9,505 nt of DNA from NCBI GenBank assembly GCA_004211235.1, contig SEEY01000107.1, positions 1 through 9,505 of the forward strand, given 5' to 3'. Shown here one piece after another: positions 1-6,456 of this stretch. This DNA comes from Rubrivivax sp. (GTDB taxonomy: Bacteria > Pseudomonadota > Gammaproteobacteria > Burkholderiales > Burkholderiaceae). The notes under the pieces are model-generated. The model saw only the letters and a program-made list of their open reading frames with translations, searched no databases and was not told where the DNA came from. Numbering within the stretch: position 1 is the stretch's first letter; each line of letters starts with the position of its first letter. The translations under genes and the position numbers were made by a program.

Positions 1-65
1 ATGCTGGGCCAGCAGGAAGGCGTTGAGAGGGTCAACGTAGTCCTTCACCGTCTGCGCGGCGGCGG
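1..65. repeat. Left arm of a 65-bp perfect inverted repeat (fold-back)
   Basis: Bases 1-65 are the exact reverse complement of bases 230-294: base i pairs with base 295-i, and the match stops at 66/229. The spacer is 164 bp. The match reaches the window edge and may continue beyond it. The inner boundary lies in a GGCGGCGG-type stretch that could act as microhomology. The right arm fits the ATPase protein family and the left arm does not, so the left arm is the displaced copy. Confidence 0.97.
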
Positions 66-1602
66 CTTCGTGCTGCTGACCGGCGAGATCGGCGCCGGCA
101 AGACCACCGTCTGCCGCTGCTTCCTGGAGCAGATCCCGGCGAACTGCAACGTCGCCTACATCTTCAACCCCAAGCTCACCGTCACCGAACTGCTGCAGGC
201 GATCTGCGACGAGTTCCACGCCCCGGTGCCCGCCGCCGCGCAGACGGTGAAGGACTACGTTGACCCTCTCAACGCCTTCCTGCTGGCCCAGCATGCCGCC
301 GGGCGCAACAACGTGCTGATCATCGACGAGGCGCAGAACCTCTCGGCCGACGTGCTGGAGCAGCTGCGCCTGCTGACCAACCTCGAAACCAGCGAGCGCA
401 AGCTGCTGCAGGTGGTGTTGATCGGCCAGCCCGAGCTGCGCGGCATGCTGGCCCGGCCGGAGCTGGAGCAGCTGGCGCAGCGCGTCATCGCGCGCTTCCA
501 TCTGGGTGCGCTGTCCGAGGCCGAGACGGCGCAGTACATCCGCCACCGCCTGACCGTGGCCGGGCTCACCGGCGCCATGCCGTTCGACGCCAAGGCGCTG
601 CGCCTGATCCACCAGCTCACGCGCGGCGTGCCGCGGCGCATCAACCTGCTCTGCGACCGCGCTCTTCTGGGCGGTTATGCCAGCGGGCAGGCGCAGGTCA
701 CGCGCGCCGTCGTGCGCCAGGCCGCGGCCGAGGTGTTCGACGCGCCTGCACCCGCCGCGACGCTGCGGCGCGGGCCGGGGCCGGCCGGCGTCGGCGCAGC
801 GGTACTGGCCGCGGCCGTTGCCGGCGCTGGGCTGACCTGGGCGCTGCAAAAGCCGTCTGCGGCACCGGGCGGCGCCAAGGCGGCGGCGTCGTCATCGATG
901 GCAGCCTCCGCCGGTGCTGCGTCAGCGGCGTCGGCTGCGTCGGCTCCCAGCGCGCCCTCGCGGCCCGCCTCCGCCGCCAGTGGCGCAGGCGCCGAGCCCG
1001 CCGCCGAGCCGCTGCGTCTGGCCGACTGGACGCCGCGTGAGGGCGATGCCTGGGCCATGCTGGCGCAGCGCTGGGGCCTGCCGCTGCCGCCCGAGGCCGA
1101 CGCCTGCAGCACTGCCGCGCAGCAGGGCCTGCAGTGCTATCGCAGCGCCAGCGGCAGCCTGTCGCTGATCCGCCTGATCGACCGCCCGGTGCTGCTGACG
1201 CTGCAGCGCCCGGGCCAGCCGGCGGCGCTGACCGCACTGGTGGGGCTGGATGCGCAGCACGCCACGCTGCTGGTGGAGGGCCGGCCGCGCCGGGTCGCGC
1301 TGGCCGAACTGGCCACGGCCTGGCGCGGCGAGTTCGCCACCTTCTGGCGCGTGCCGCCGGGCTATGCGAGCCGCGCGGACAACATCGGTCCGCTGCGCGA
1401 CTGGCTGGCCACGCAGCTCGCCGGTTTGTCGGGCAGCGCGGCGCCGGCCAGCGCCGCAGCGCCAAGCTGGGCCGAGGTGAGCCGCCAGGTGCAGGCCTTC
1501 CAGGCCAGCCAGGGCCTGCAGCCCGACGGCCGGGTCGGCCCCATCACGCTGATGCAGATCAACCGCGCCACCGGCATCGCCGAGCCGCGACTGGATCCAT
1601 GA
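1..1602 (+). CDS. exeA: ExeA/GspA-type AAA ATPase with peptidoglycan-binding C-terminus, 5'-partial
   Basis: This is an inner-membrane ATPase of the ExeA/GspA family, which with GspB helps insert or assemble the type II secretion secretin through the cell wall. Visible parts in order (numbered from base 1): Walker A GEIGAGKTT at 28-36, Walker B VLIIDEAQ at 105-112, sensor-like IGQPELR at 141-147, AAA lid to about 240, one membrane helix at about 262-281, an Ala/Ser-rich linker at 285-336, a region at about 340-450 resembling the degenerate C39-peptidase-like domain of these proteins, and a PG_binding_1 domain at about 486-525 (AFQASQGLQPDGRVGPITL). Family members have about 45 residues before Walker A containing a conserved FGL..PF segment. 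That segment is absent: codons 1 to about 20 are an antisense copy of codons 79-98, so the ATG at base 1 is not the real start. The gene is followed after 169 bp by gspB. The family is clear; the exact subfamily is inferred. Confidence 0.88.
   Translation: MLGQQEGVERVNVVLHRLRGGGFVLLTGEIGAGKTTVCRCFLEQIPANCNVAYIFNPKLTVTELLQAICDEFHAPVPAAAQTVKDYVDPLNAFLLAQHAAGRNNVLIIDEAQNLSADVLEQLRLLTNLETSERKLLQVVLIGQPELRGMLARPELEQLAQRVIARFHLGALSEAETAQYIRHRLTVAGLTGAMPFDAKALRLIHQLTRGVPRRINLLCDRALLGGYASGQAQVTRAVVRQAAAEVFDAPAPAATLRRGPGPAGVGAAVLAAAVAGAGLTWALQKPSAAPGGAKAAASSSMAASAGAASAASAASAPSAPSRPASAASGAGAEPAAEPLRLADWTPREGDAWAMLAQRWGLPLPPEADACSTAAQQGLQCYRSASGSLSLIRLIDRPVLLTLQRPGQPAALTALVGLDAQHATLLVEGRPRRVALAELATAWRGEFATFWRVPPGYASRADNIGPLRDWLATQLAGLSGSAAPASAAAPSWAEVSRQVQAFQASQGLQPDGRVGPITLMQINRATGIAEPRLDP
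230..294. repeat. Right arm of the 65-bp perfect inverted repeat
   Basis: This segment encodes roughly residues 78-98 of the ATPase between Walker A and Walker B, in the expected frame and with family-like sequence. It is therefore taken as the original copy of the duplicated, inverted segment at bases 1-65. Confidence 0.97.
886..987 (+). repeat. Low-complexity Ala/Ser codon repeat in exeA
   Basis: Residues about 296-329 of the ATPase are nearly all Ala, Ser, Pro and Gly, with repeated AAS/SAAS units encoded by gcg-tcg/gct-type triplets. It links the membrane helix to the periplasmic domains. Such linkers vary in length between related strains, so this stretch may be length-variable. Confidence 0.6.
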
Positions 1603-1632
1603 GCCCCTCGCCCATCCTCGCATCGCTGAACG

Positions 1633-1751
1633 CGAGCGCGTCTGGTCGGTCCCCCGCGGGGACGGCGATGCTCGCGGCATTGAGCCGCTCGCACATCGCC
1701 AAGGCGGGCCGGCTTGGGAGCGGCCCGGCGCTCGTCCCGCAGACGCGCTCG
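1633..1751. repeat. Structured intergenic element with nested inverted repeats
   Basis: Most of the 169-bp gap between exeA and gspB (1603-1771) is built from inverted repeats. The outer arms are CGAGCGCGTCTG at 1633-1644 and CAGACGCGCTCG at 1740-1751. Between them lie three hairpins. The first has GTCCCC/GGGGAC arms (1649-1654/1658-1663). The second has GGCGATG/CATCGCC arms (1664-1670/1694-1700) with an inner GCGGC/GCCGC (1674-1678/1684-1688). The third has CGGGCCG/CGGCCCG arms (1705-1711/1721-1727). This looks like an interspersed palindromic element or a folded RNA leader rather than coding sequence. No second copy lies in the window, so its repetitive nature is inferred. Confidence 0.45.
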
Positions 1752-1771
1752 AGCAACTGAGATAGATCGCC

Positions 1772-2467
1772 ATGTCCTACATCCTCGATGCCCTGCGCCG
1801 GGCCGAAGCCGACCGCGAGCGGGAGCGCGGCCAGGTGCCGGGCCTGCACACCCAGGCGCCTGGCGGCCGTGAGGCCGCGCCGGTCGCCGGCCAGCGCCGC
1901 TGGCTGCCGTGGGCCGGCGCGGGCCTGTTGCTGCTGGCGGGTGTGAGCGTCGGCAGCTGGTGGGCGAGCGGGCAGCGTGAAGCGGTTTCGCCGGCGTCAC
2001 CGCCGCTACCCCCGCCTGCGCAGGCCGCGTCCACCGCGCCGGCTCCGGCCTCGGTCGCCTCAGCGCCGGTCGCCATGCCTGCCGTGCCAAGTGCGCCCAT
2101 GCCGCAACCCACAGCCTCCGGCTCGCCCTACCTGCCGCCTGTGCCACCGCCGGTCGCGGTCGCTGCCACGCCGGCACCGGCTGCGGCAACGCCGCCCGCC
2201 GCAGCGGCCGTGCCCGTGCCCGCGCCCGCGCCCGAAGCACGCATCCCCCGCCTGGCCGAACTGCCAGAAAGCACGCGCCGCGAGCTGCCGCGGCTGGTGA
2301 TCAGCGGCTCGGTCTATTCCGACGACCCGGCCAGCCGCTTCGTCATCGTCAATGGCGAGGTGGTGCGCGAAGGCGCCCGGCTCGGCGCCGACCTGGTGCT
2401 GGAGCAGATCGGCACGCGCGAAATCGTGCTGCGCTTCAAGGGCCAGCGCTTCCGGCAACCGGTCTAG
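1772..2467 (+). CDS. gspB: GspB/ExeB-type general secretion pathway protein
   Basis: This is a single-pass inner-membrane protein that partners the ExeA/GspA ATPase in secretin placement for type II secretion. The N-terminus MSYILDALRRAEADRERERG (1-20) is the hallmark cytoplasmic start of GspB proteins. One membrane helix follows at about 44-65, then a long Pro/Ala-rich periplasmic linker at about 70-156, and a C-terminal T2SSB domain at about 158-231 containing LVISGSVYSDDPASRFVIVN and the GARLGADLVLEQI segment. At 231 aa its length is typical. The ATG at 1772 is chosen because the conserved motif begins there; only a weak purine stretch precedes it. It lies directly downstream of exeA on the same strand, separated by the structured element, so co-transcription is likely but is not shown by the sequence alone. 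No other gsp/exe genes are in the window. Confidence 0.9.
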   Translation: MSYILDALRRAEADRERERGQVPGLHTQAPGGREAAPVAGQRRWLPWAGAGLLLLAGVSVGSWWASGQREAVSPASPPLPPPAQAASTAPAPASVASAPVAMPAVPSAPMPQPTASGSPYLPPVPPPVAVAATPAPAAATPPAAAAVPVPAPAPEARIPRLAELPESTRRELPRLVISGSVYSDDPASRFVIVNGEVVREGARLGADLVLEQIGTREIVLRFKGQRFRQPV

Positions 2468-2474
2468 CGCGAGA

Positions 2475-2493
2475 GGCCTGTCGATTCCAGGCC
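2475..2493 (+). terminator. Short hairpin after gspB, possible weak terminator
   Basis: GGCCTG at 2475-2480 and CAGGCC at 2488-2493 form a 6-bp GC-rich stem with a 7-base loop, starting 7 bases after the gspB stop. No T-tract follows, so intrinsic termination is doubtful. Confidence 0.3.
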
Positions 2494-2528
2494 CTGCGGT
2501 TCGTCGTTCCAGCAGACGCAGCCGACAC

Positions 2529-2533
2529 GAGGA
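2529..2533 (+). promoter_or_regulatory. Shine-Dalgarno GAGGA for the GST gene
   Basis: GAGGA lies 8 bases upstream of the ATG at 2542 and fixes this start. Confidence 0.6.
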
Positions 2534-2541
2534 TCGACACC

Positions 2542-3177
2542 ATGACCATCACCATCACCGCCTTCGAGCGCTCGCCCGACCGGGGCCAGGGCCTGGCACG
2601 CGACACGCGCGTGCGCTGGGCGCTGGAGGAAGTGGGCCAGCCCTACGAGGTGCGCCTCGTTTCCTTCCAGGGCATGAAGGAGCCGGCGCATCTCGCGCTG
2701 CACCCCTTCGGCCAGATCCCGACCTATGAGGAAGGCGACCTCACCTTGTTCGAGACCGGCGCCATCGTGCTGCACCTCGGCCAGCGGCATGCCGGCCTCC
2801 TGCCCGACGACGCCAACGCCCGGGCCCGCGCCGTCACCTGGATGTTCGCCGCGGTGAACACGCTGGAGCCGCCGATCCTGGAGCTGACGATGGCGCGGCT
2901 GTTCGAGCGCGACCAGCCGGGTTATGCAGCGCGTCTTCCCGTGCTGGAGAGCCGCGTGCGCACGCGGCTGCAGCAACTGTCAGCACGCCTTGGCGACGAC
3001 GACTGGCTCGACGGCGCCTTCAGCGCTGGGGACTTGATGATGGTGCATGTGCTGCTCCGCCTGCGGTCCACCGGGCTGCTCGACGAATTGGCGCCGGTGG
3101 CGGCCTATGTCGCACGCGGCGAGGCGCGGCCGGCCTACCAGCGGGCATTTGCGGCGCAGTTGGCGGTGAATGGCTGA
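2542..3177 (+). CDS. Glutathione S-transferase family protein
   Basis: This is a cytosolic GST-fold protein of 211 aa, the usual length for bacterial members. The N-terminal thioredoxin-like domain (about 3-82) shows the cis-proline segment FGQIPTYEEGDLTLFET, with Pro60 and Glu71-Thr72 in place of the common Glu-Ser pair that holds the gamma-glutamyl group of glutathione. The C-terminal helical domain (about 90-205) has the helix-6 N-capping box SAGD (161-164). The region SPDRGQGLARDTRVRWALEE at 11-30 corresponds to the active-site loop and first helix; no obvious catalytic Cys or Tyr is seen there, so the reaction is unknown. The start is supported by GAGGA at 2529-2533, 8 bases before ATG. 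It is transcribed alone between gspB and the convergent eutC. Substrate and physiological role cannot be read from the sequence. Confidence 0.88.
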   Translation: MTITITAFERSPDRGQGLARDTRVRWALEEVGQPYEVRLVSFQGMKEPAHLALHPFGQIPTYEEGDLTLFETGAIVLHLGQRHAGLLPDDANARARAVTWMFAAVNTLEPPILELTMARLFERDQPGYAARLPVLESRVRTRLQQLSARLGDDDWLDGAFSAGDLMMVHVLLRLRSTGLLDELAPVAAYVARGEARPAYQRAFAAQLAVNG

Positions 3178-3196
3178 GGGCGGCGCGCCTTCAGCC
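3172..3196. terminator. Shared hairpin between convergent GST and eutC genes
   Basis: GGCTGA (3172-3177) pairs with TCAGCC (3191-3196). The stem continues inward as 3178-3182 with 3186-3190 (one G-T wobble), giving about 11 pairs and a 3-base loop. The stop codon of the GST gene (TGA, 3175-3177) and that of eutC on the other strand (3191-3193) sit opposite each other in the stem. The whole intergenic space is only 13 bp. There is no T-tract on either strand, so it is a bidirectional terminator candidate or 3'-end stabiliser rather than a textbook intrinsic terminator. Confidence 0.5.
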
Positions 3197-3985
3197 CCCC
3201 AGCAACTGCATCAACCCCGACGGCGCCGCCGCCAGCGCGCGGTCGTCCTGCTCGTCCTTCAGTGCCACGCCGCTCAGTTGTCGCGTTCGGGCCGCGCGCA
3301 GCAGGGCATGCAGCTTGGCGGCCGCCGCGGGCGGGGGCAGGCCTTCGGGGCGGATGTTGGAGATGCAGTTTCGCTGGGCGTCCATGAGGCCGACGCTCGG
3401 GCCCCAGCTGAAATACACGCCCAGGCTGTCCGGCGCCGACAGGCCGGGCCGCTCGCCGACGAGCACGACGACGCAGCGGGCGTTCAGCAGTGCGCCCACC
3501 TCGTCACCCAGCGCGACGCGTGCCTGGAGCGCCACGACGGGCGGCGCCCAGGTCCAGCCGCCTTCCGCCAGAAGCCGCTCGCGCAGCGCGGTGAAAAGCG
3601 GCAGTGCCTGGCGCTGCACTGCCAGTGCGGAAAGGCCGTCGGCCAGCACGAAGGCCAGGTCCGACGCGGGCGCCTGCAGCGCCGCGAGTCGCGCGGCGCT
3701 GGCCGTGCTCAGGCGCCGGCCGAGGTCGGGCCGCTGCAGATAGGTGGCACGGTCTGGCGCCTGGCTCTGCGCGAGCAGCGGCGCCTCACCCGAAGCGCGC
3801 AGCCCGACCAGCAGCGCCTCGGCATCCAGCGGCGCAAGCACCGCGTCCCGCGCCTCGGCATGGGCCTGCTGGAAGGCGAGATGAGCGGCGGTCGGCACGC
3901 TTACCCCGGCGCGGCCCAGGCCGATGCGCGCGGCCGTGTAGGCGCGCAGCGTGGACCAGGGTTGGTGCACGACGGGCGGCTTCAT
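3191..3985 (-). CDS. eutC: Ethanolamine ammonia-lyase small (light) subunit EutC
   Basis: This is the small subunit of adenosylcobalamin-dependent ethanolamine ammonia-lyase (EC 4.3.1.7), which converts ethanolamine to acetaldehyde and ammonia. With EutB it forms the B12-binding active complex. Characteristic segments are LTSARI-like YTAARIGLGRAG (16-27), FVLADGLSA (112-120), VALGDEVGALLNA (157-169), VVLVGERPGLSAPDSLG (173-189), and RNCISNIRPEGLPP (205-218). At 264 aa it is shorter than the roughly 295-aa enterobacterial protein; the difference is mostly the N-terminal extension, and the short form is common in proteobacteria without microcompartments. The ATG at 3985 overlaps the eutB stop as ATGA (3982-3985), indicating translational coupling. 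The gene ends 13 bp from the convergent GST gene. Confidence 0.95.
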   Translation of the reverse strand: MKPPVVHQPWSTLRAYTAARIGLGRAGVSVPTAAHLAFQQAHAEARDAVLAPLDAEALLVGLRASGEAPLLAQSQAPDRATYLQRPDLGRRLSTASAARLAALQAPASDLAFVLADGLSALAVQRQALPLFTALRERLLAEGGWTWAPPVVALQARVALGDEVGALLNARCVVVLVGERPGLSAPDSLGVYFSWGPSVGLMDAQRNCISNIRPEGLPPPAAAAKLHALLRAARTRQLSGVALKDEQDDRALAAAPSGLMQLLGG

Positions 3986-5367
3986 GGCCGGCCCAGCAGC
4001 GCGGCGAAGCGCTGTGGCATTTCATCCGCCAGCTGCAGCCCGCCGGCCTGACTCGGGTCGCCCGGTGCCATCACGCCGATGCGCTGCAGCCAGGCCTCGA
4101 ACTCCGGCGCCGGCCGCAGCCCGAGCAGACGGCGCATCGCCAGCGCGTCGTGGAAGCTCGTGCTCTGGTAGCCCAGCATGATGTCGTCCGACCCCGGCAC
4201 GCCCATGATGTAGTTGCAGCCCGACGCGCACAGCAGGCTCAGGAGGCTGTCCAGATCGTCCACGTCCGCTTCGGCGTGGTTGGTGAAGCAGACGTCCACG
4301 CCCATCGGCAGGCCGAGCACTTTGCCGCAGCAGTGGTCTTCCAGGCCGGCGCGCAGGATCTGCTTGCCGTCGAACAAGTACTCCGGCCCGATGAAGCCGA
4401 CGACGCTGTTCACCAGCAGCGGCTCGAAGCGCCGCGCCACGGCGTAGGCGCGGCATTCCAGCGTCTGCTGGTCGCAGCCGTGGTGGGCGCCACTGGACAG
4501 CGCACTGCCCTGGCCGGTCTCGAAGTACATGACGTGCCGGCCGCCGCGCTTCAGCGCCAGCGCGGCCTGCTGCGCTTCTTCCAGCAGCGCCAGCGTGATG
4601 CCGAAGCCGCGGTTGGCGGCCTCGGTGCCGGCGATGGACTGGAACACCAGGTCCACCGGCGCGCCGCGGTTCATGGCCTCCAGCGTCGTCGTCACATGCG
4701 TCAGCACGCAGCTCTGCGTCGGGATCTCGTGCCGCGTGATGACGGCGTCCAGCATCTGCACCAGGCGCATGACCTTGGGCAGGTTGTCGGTCGCCGGGTT
4801 GATGCCGATGACGGCGTCGCCCGCGCCCATCAGCAGGCCGTCGAGCAGGCTGGCAGCGATGCCCGCCTCGTCGTCGGTCGGGTGGTTGGGCTGCAGCCGC
4901 GTGGCCAGCCGCCCGCGCAGGCCGAGCGTGCTGCGGAACTGCGTGACGACCTCGCAGCGGCGCGCGATCAGCATGAGGTCCTGCACCCGGCACAACTTGC
5001 TCACCGCCGCGGCCATCTCGGGCATCAGGCCCGGGGCGATGTCGGCCGGCTCGACCGCGCCGGCCAGCAGCGAGTCGCGCAGGCCGCCCACGGTGAGATG
5101 CGAGATCGGTGCGAAGGCGGCGGCGTCGTGCGTGTCGACGATGAGGCGTGTGACTTCGTCGCTCTCGTAGGGAACGATGGCTTCGTTCAGAAAGGCGGTC
5201 AGCGGCAGGTCGGCCAGCGCCAGCTGCGCCGCGACGCGCTCGCGTGCGTTCGCCGCGGCCACGCCGGCCAGCTCGTCTCCCGAACGACGCGGGCTCGCCT
5301 TGGCCAGCAGTGTGCGCAGGTCGGCGAACTGGAAGCGCTCGCCGCCGAGGGTGTGCGTGTAAGCCAT
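3982..5367 (-). CDS. eutB: Ethanolamine ammonia-lyase large (heavy) subunit EutB
   Basis: This is the catalytic TIM-barrel subunit of ethanolamine ammonia-lyase, 461 aa from the chosen start and close to the 453 aa of E. coli EutB. Conserved segments are RSGDELAGVAA (28-38), RLQPN (157-161), GDAVIGINPATDN (183-195), IPTQSCVLTHVTT (215-227), YFETGQGSALSSGA (281-294), NSVVGFIGPEYLF (320-332), TNHAEAD (362-368) and CNYIMGVPGSDDIML (384-398). The residues matching the known E. coli substrate contacts (Arg160, Asn193, Glu287, Asp362) appear present as Arg157, Asn190, Glu283 and probably Asp368, so the enzyme should be active. A GTG at 5388 would add seven residues (MPAQTPA); ATG at 5367 is preferred because the family starts just ahead of the F-x-F-x-D-L segment. 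Neither has a strong ribosome site. It is the first gene of a eutB-eutC unit; no reactivase gene (eutA), permease or regulator is in the window. Confidence 0.96.
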   Translation of the reverse strand: MAYTHTLGGERFQFADLRTLLAKASPRRSGDELAGVAAANARERVAAQLALADLPLTAFLNEAIVPYESDEVTRLIVDTHDAAAFAPISHLTVGGLRDSLLAGAVEPADIAPGLMPEMAAAVSKLCRVQDLMLIARRCEVVTQFRSTLGLRGRLATRLQPNHPTDDEAGIAASLLDGLLMGAGDAVIGINPATDNLPKVMRLVQMLDAVITRHEIPTQSCVLTHVTTTLEAMNRGAPVDLVFQSIAGTEAANRGFGITLALLEEAQQAALALKRGGRHVMYFETGQGSALSSGAHHGCDQQTLECRAYAVARRFEPLLVNSVVGFIGPEYLFDGKQILRAGLEDHCCGKVLGLPMGVDVCFTNHAEADVDDLDSLLSLLCASGCNYIMGVPGSDDIMLGYQSTSFHDALAMRRLLGLRPAPEFEAWLQRIGVMAPGDPSQAGGLQLADEMPQRFAALLGRP

Positions 5368-5403
5368 GGCGGGAGTTTGCGCCGGCACGGGCGACCGTGC
5401 ATG

Positions 5404-5433
5404 ACGGCGCCGTGACGGAAGGTTCGCGTCACG
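5404..5433. promoter_or_regulatory. Palindromic operator candidate between eutB and the esterase gene
   Basis: The roughly 125-bp divergent intergenic region (5368-5493) contains a perfect 10-bp palindrome ACGGCGCCGT at 5404-5413. It overlaps a 7-bp inverted repeat, CGTGACG (5411-5417) and CGTCACG (5427-5433), with a 9-bp spacer. The spacing and position suit a dimeric regulator acting on one or both divergent genes. No convincing -35/-10 pair was recognised on either strand, and the regulator is unknown. Confidence 0.35.
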
Positions 5434-5493
5434 TCGTTGAGCATTGCCGGCCGCGCTGTGGCGTGGCGGCGCCGCGCTGGCACACTGCCCGGC

Positions 5494-6456
5494 ATGAAGC
5501 GCCGCCTGTTGCTTTCCACCGCCCTGCTGCCCATGCTGACCCTTGCCGCCCCACCTGCCGTGCTAACACTCTGGCCGGAGGGCGTGCCCGCCGCCGTGCG
5601 GGCCGATGCGCCCGCCGCCCGCGGTGATCTCGGCGCCGAGCGCGAGGCGGGCGGCAGCATCTCCAACGTGTCGGTGCCCACGCTGACCGTCGTGCCGCCC
5701 GCCGTGGACCGGCCCAACGGCACCGCCGTCATCGTCTGCCCCGGCGGTGGCTACAGCAATCTCTCGGCCAACCGCGAGGGTCTGCAGTACGCCGCCTGGC
5801 TGAGCACGCTGGGCATCACCACCTTCATCCTGAAGAGCCGCCTGCAGGAGTGGGGCCACCCGGCGCCGCTGCAGGACGTGTTGCGTGCGCTGCGCCTCGT
5901 CCGTTCGCGGGCGGCCGAGTTCGGTGTGGACCCGAAGCGCATCGGCGTCATGGGCAGTTCGGCCGGCGGCCACCTGGCGGCCAGCGCCAGCACGCTGTTC
6001 GACCACGCCGACGGCCGCACCGGCGCGGCGCTCGATGCCGTCAGCGCCCGGCCCGACTTCGCCGTGCTGGTCTACCCCGTCATCACGATGACCGACCCCG
6101 CCGCCCACGCCGGTTCGCGCCGCGCGCTGCTCGGCTCATCGCCCAGCCCGGCGCTGCTGGCGCTGATGTCCCTGGAGCAGCAGGTGACGGCCGCCACGCC
6201 GCCGACACTGCTGCTGCACACACAGGGCGACAAGACGGTGCCGGTGGACAACAGCATCCTCTACTACCAGGCCCTCACGCGCGCCGGTGTGCCGGCCGAG
6301 CTCTACGTCTTCGAGCAGGGCGGCCACGGCATCGGCATGCGCGACGGGCTGGGCAACGCGTCGGCCTGGCCGCTGCGCGCTCAGGACTGGCTGCGACAGC
6401 GCGGTCTGCTGACCGCCGCACCCCTGTCAACCTCAACAAACAAGGCCCCGCGATGA
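5494..6456 (+). CDS. Secreted alpha/beta-hydrolase, acetyl-xylan-esterase-like
   Basis: This is an exported serine esterase of the alpha/beta-hydrolase fold (esterase/lipase, BD-FAE or acetyl-xylan-esterase-like), 320 aa. From ATG 5494 it begins with a signal peptide: MKRR, then a hydrophobic stretch to about residue 19. Motifs seen are the oxyanion-hole segment CPGGGYSNL (82-90), the nucleophile elbow GSSAGG with Ser156, the acid Asp246 in HTQGDKTVPV, and His278 in QGGHG. The triad is therefore complete. An upstream in-frame TTG at 5437 would add 19 Arg-rich residues ahead of the signal peptide, so it is rejected. No clear ribosome site precedes 5494. The stop overlaps the start of the ThuA-like gene as ATGA (6453-6456), so the two are coupled. 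Related enzymes remove acyl groups from plant polysaccharides or sugar esters; the actual substrate is not determined. Confidence 0.87.
   Translation: MKRRLLLSTALLPMLTLAAPPAVLTLWPEGVPAAVRADAPAARGDLGAEREAGGSISNVSVPTLTVVPPAVDRPNGTAVIVCPGGGYSNLSANREGLQYAAWLSTLGITTFILKSRLQEWGHPAPLQDVLRALRLVRSRAAEFGVDPKRIGVMGSSAGGHLAASASTLFDHADGRTGAALDAVSARPDFAVLVYPVITMTDPAAHAGSRRALLGSSPSPALLALMSLEQQVTAATPPTLLLHTQGDKTVPVDNSILYYQALTRAGVPAELYVFEQGGHGIGMRDGLGNASAWPLRAQDWLRQRGLLTAAPLSTSTNKAPR

Noticed and set aside
1599..1760. 53-codon plus-strand frame overlapping the exeA stop as ATGA
   Set aside because: The overlap looks operon-like, but the frame lies entirely within the palindromic element, has no ribosome site and encodes a low-complexity peptide resembling nothing I recognise. 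It is better explained as non-coding.
2211..2240. Tandem CCCGCG-like hexamers in gspB
   Set aside because: They are simply Pro/Ala codons of the periplasmic linker, not a separate repeat element or CRISPR.
5368..5388. GTG start giving seven extra residues to EutB
   Set aside because: It has no ribosome site, and the family's conserved N-terminus is complete from ATG 5367.
3604..5415. 603-codon plus-strand open frame opposite eutB and eutC
   Set aside because: It is antisense to two clearly conserved genes, its product is rich in Arg, His, Ala and Gln with no domains, and long antisense frames are expected at this GC content.
5437..5493. TTG-initiated N-terminal extension of the esterase
   Set aside because: It would put 19 Arg-rich residues ahead of a good signal peptide, and it lies next to the operator-like palindromes. 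ATG 5494 is the better start.
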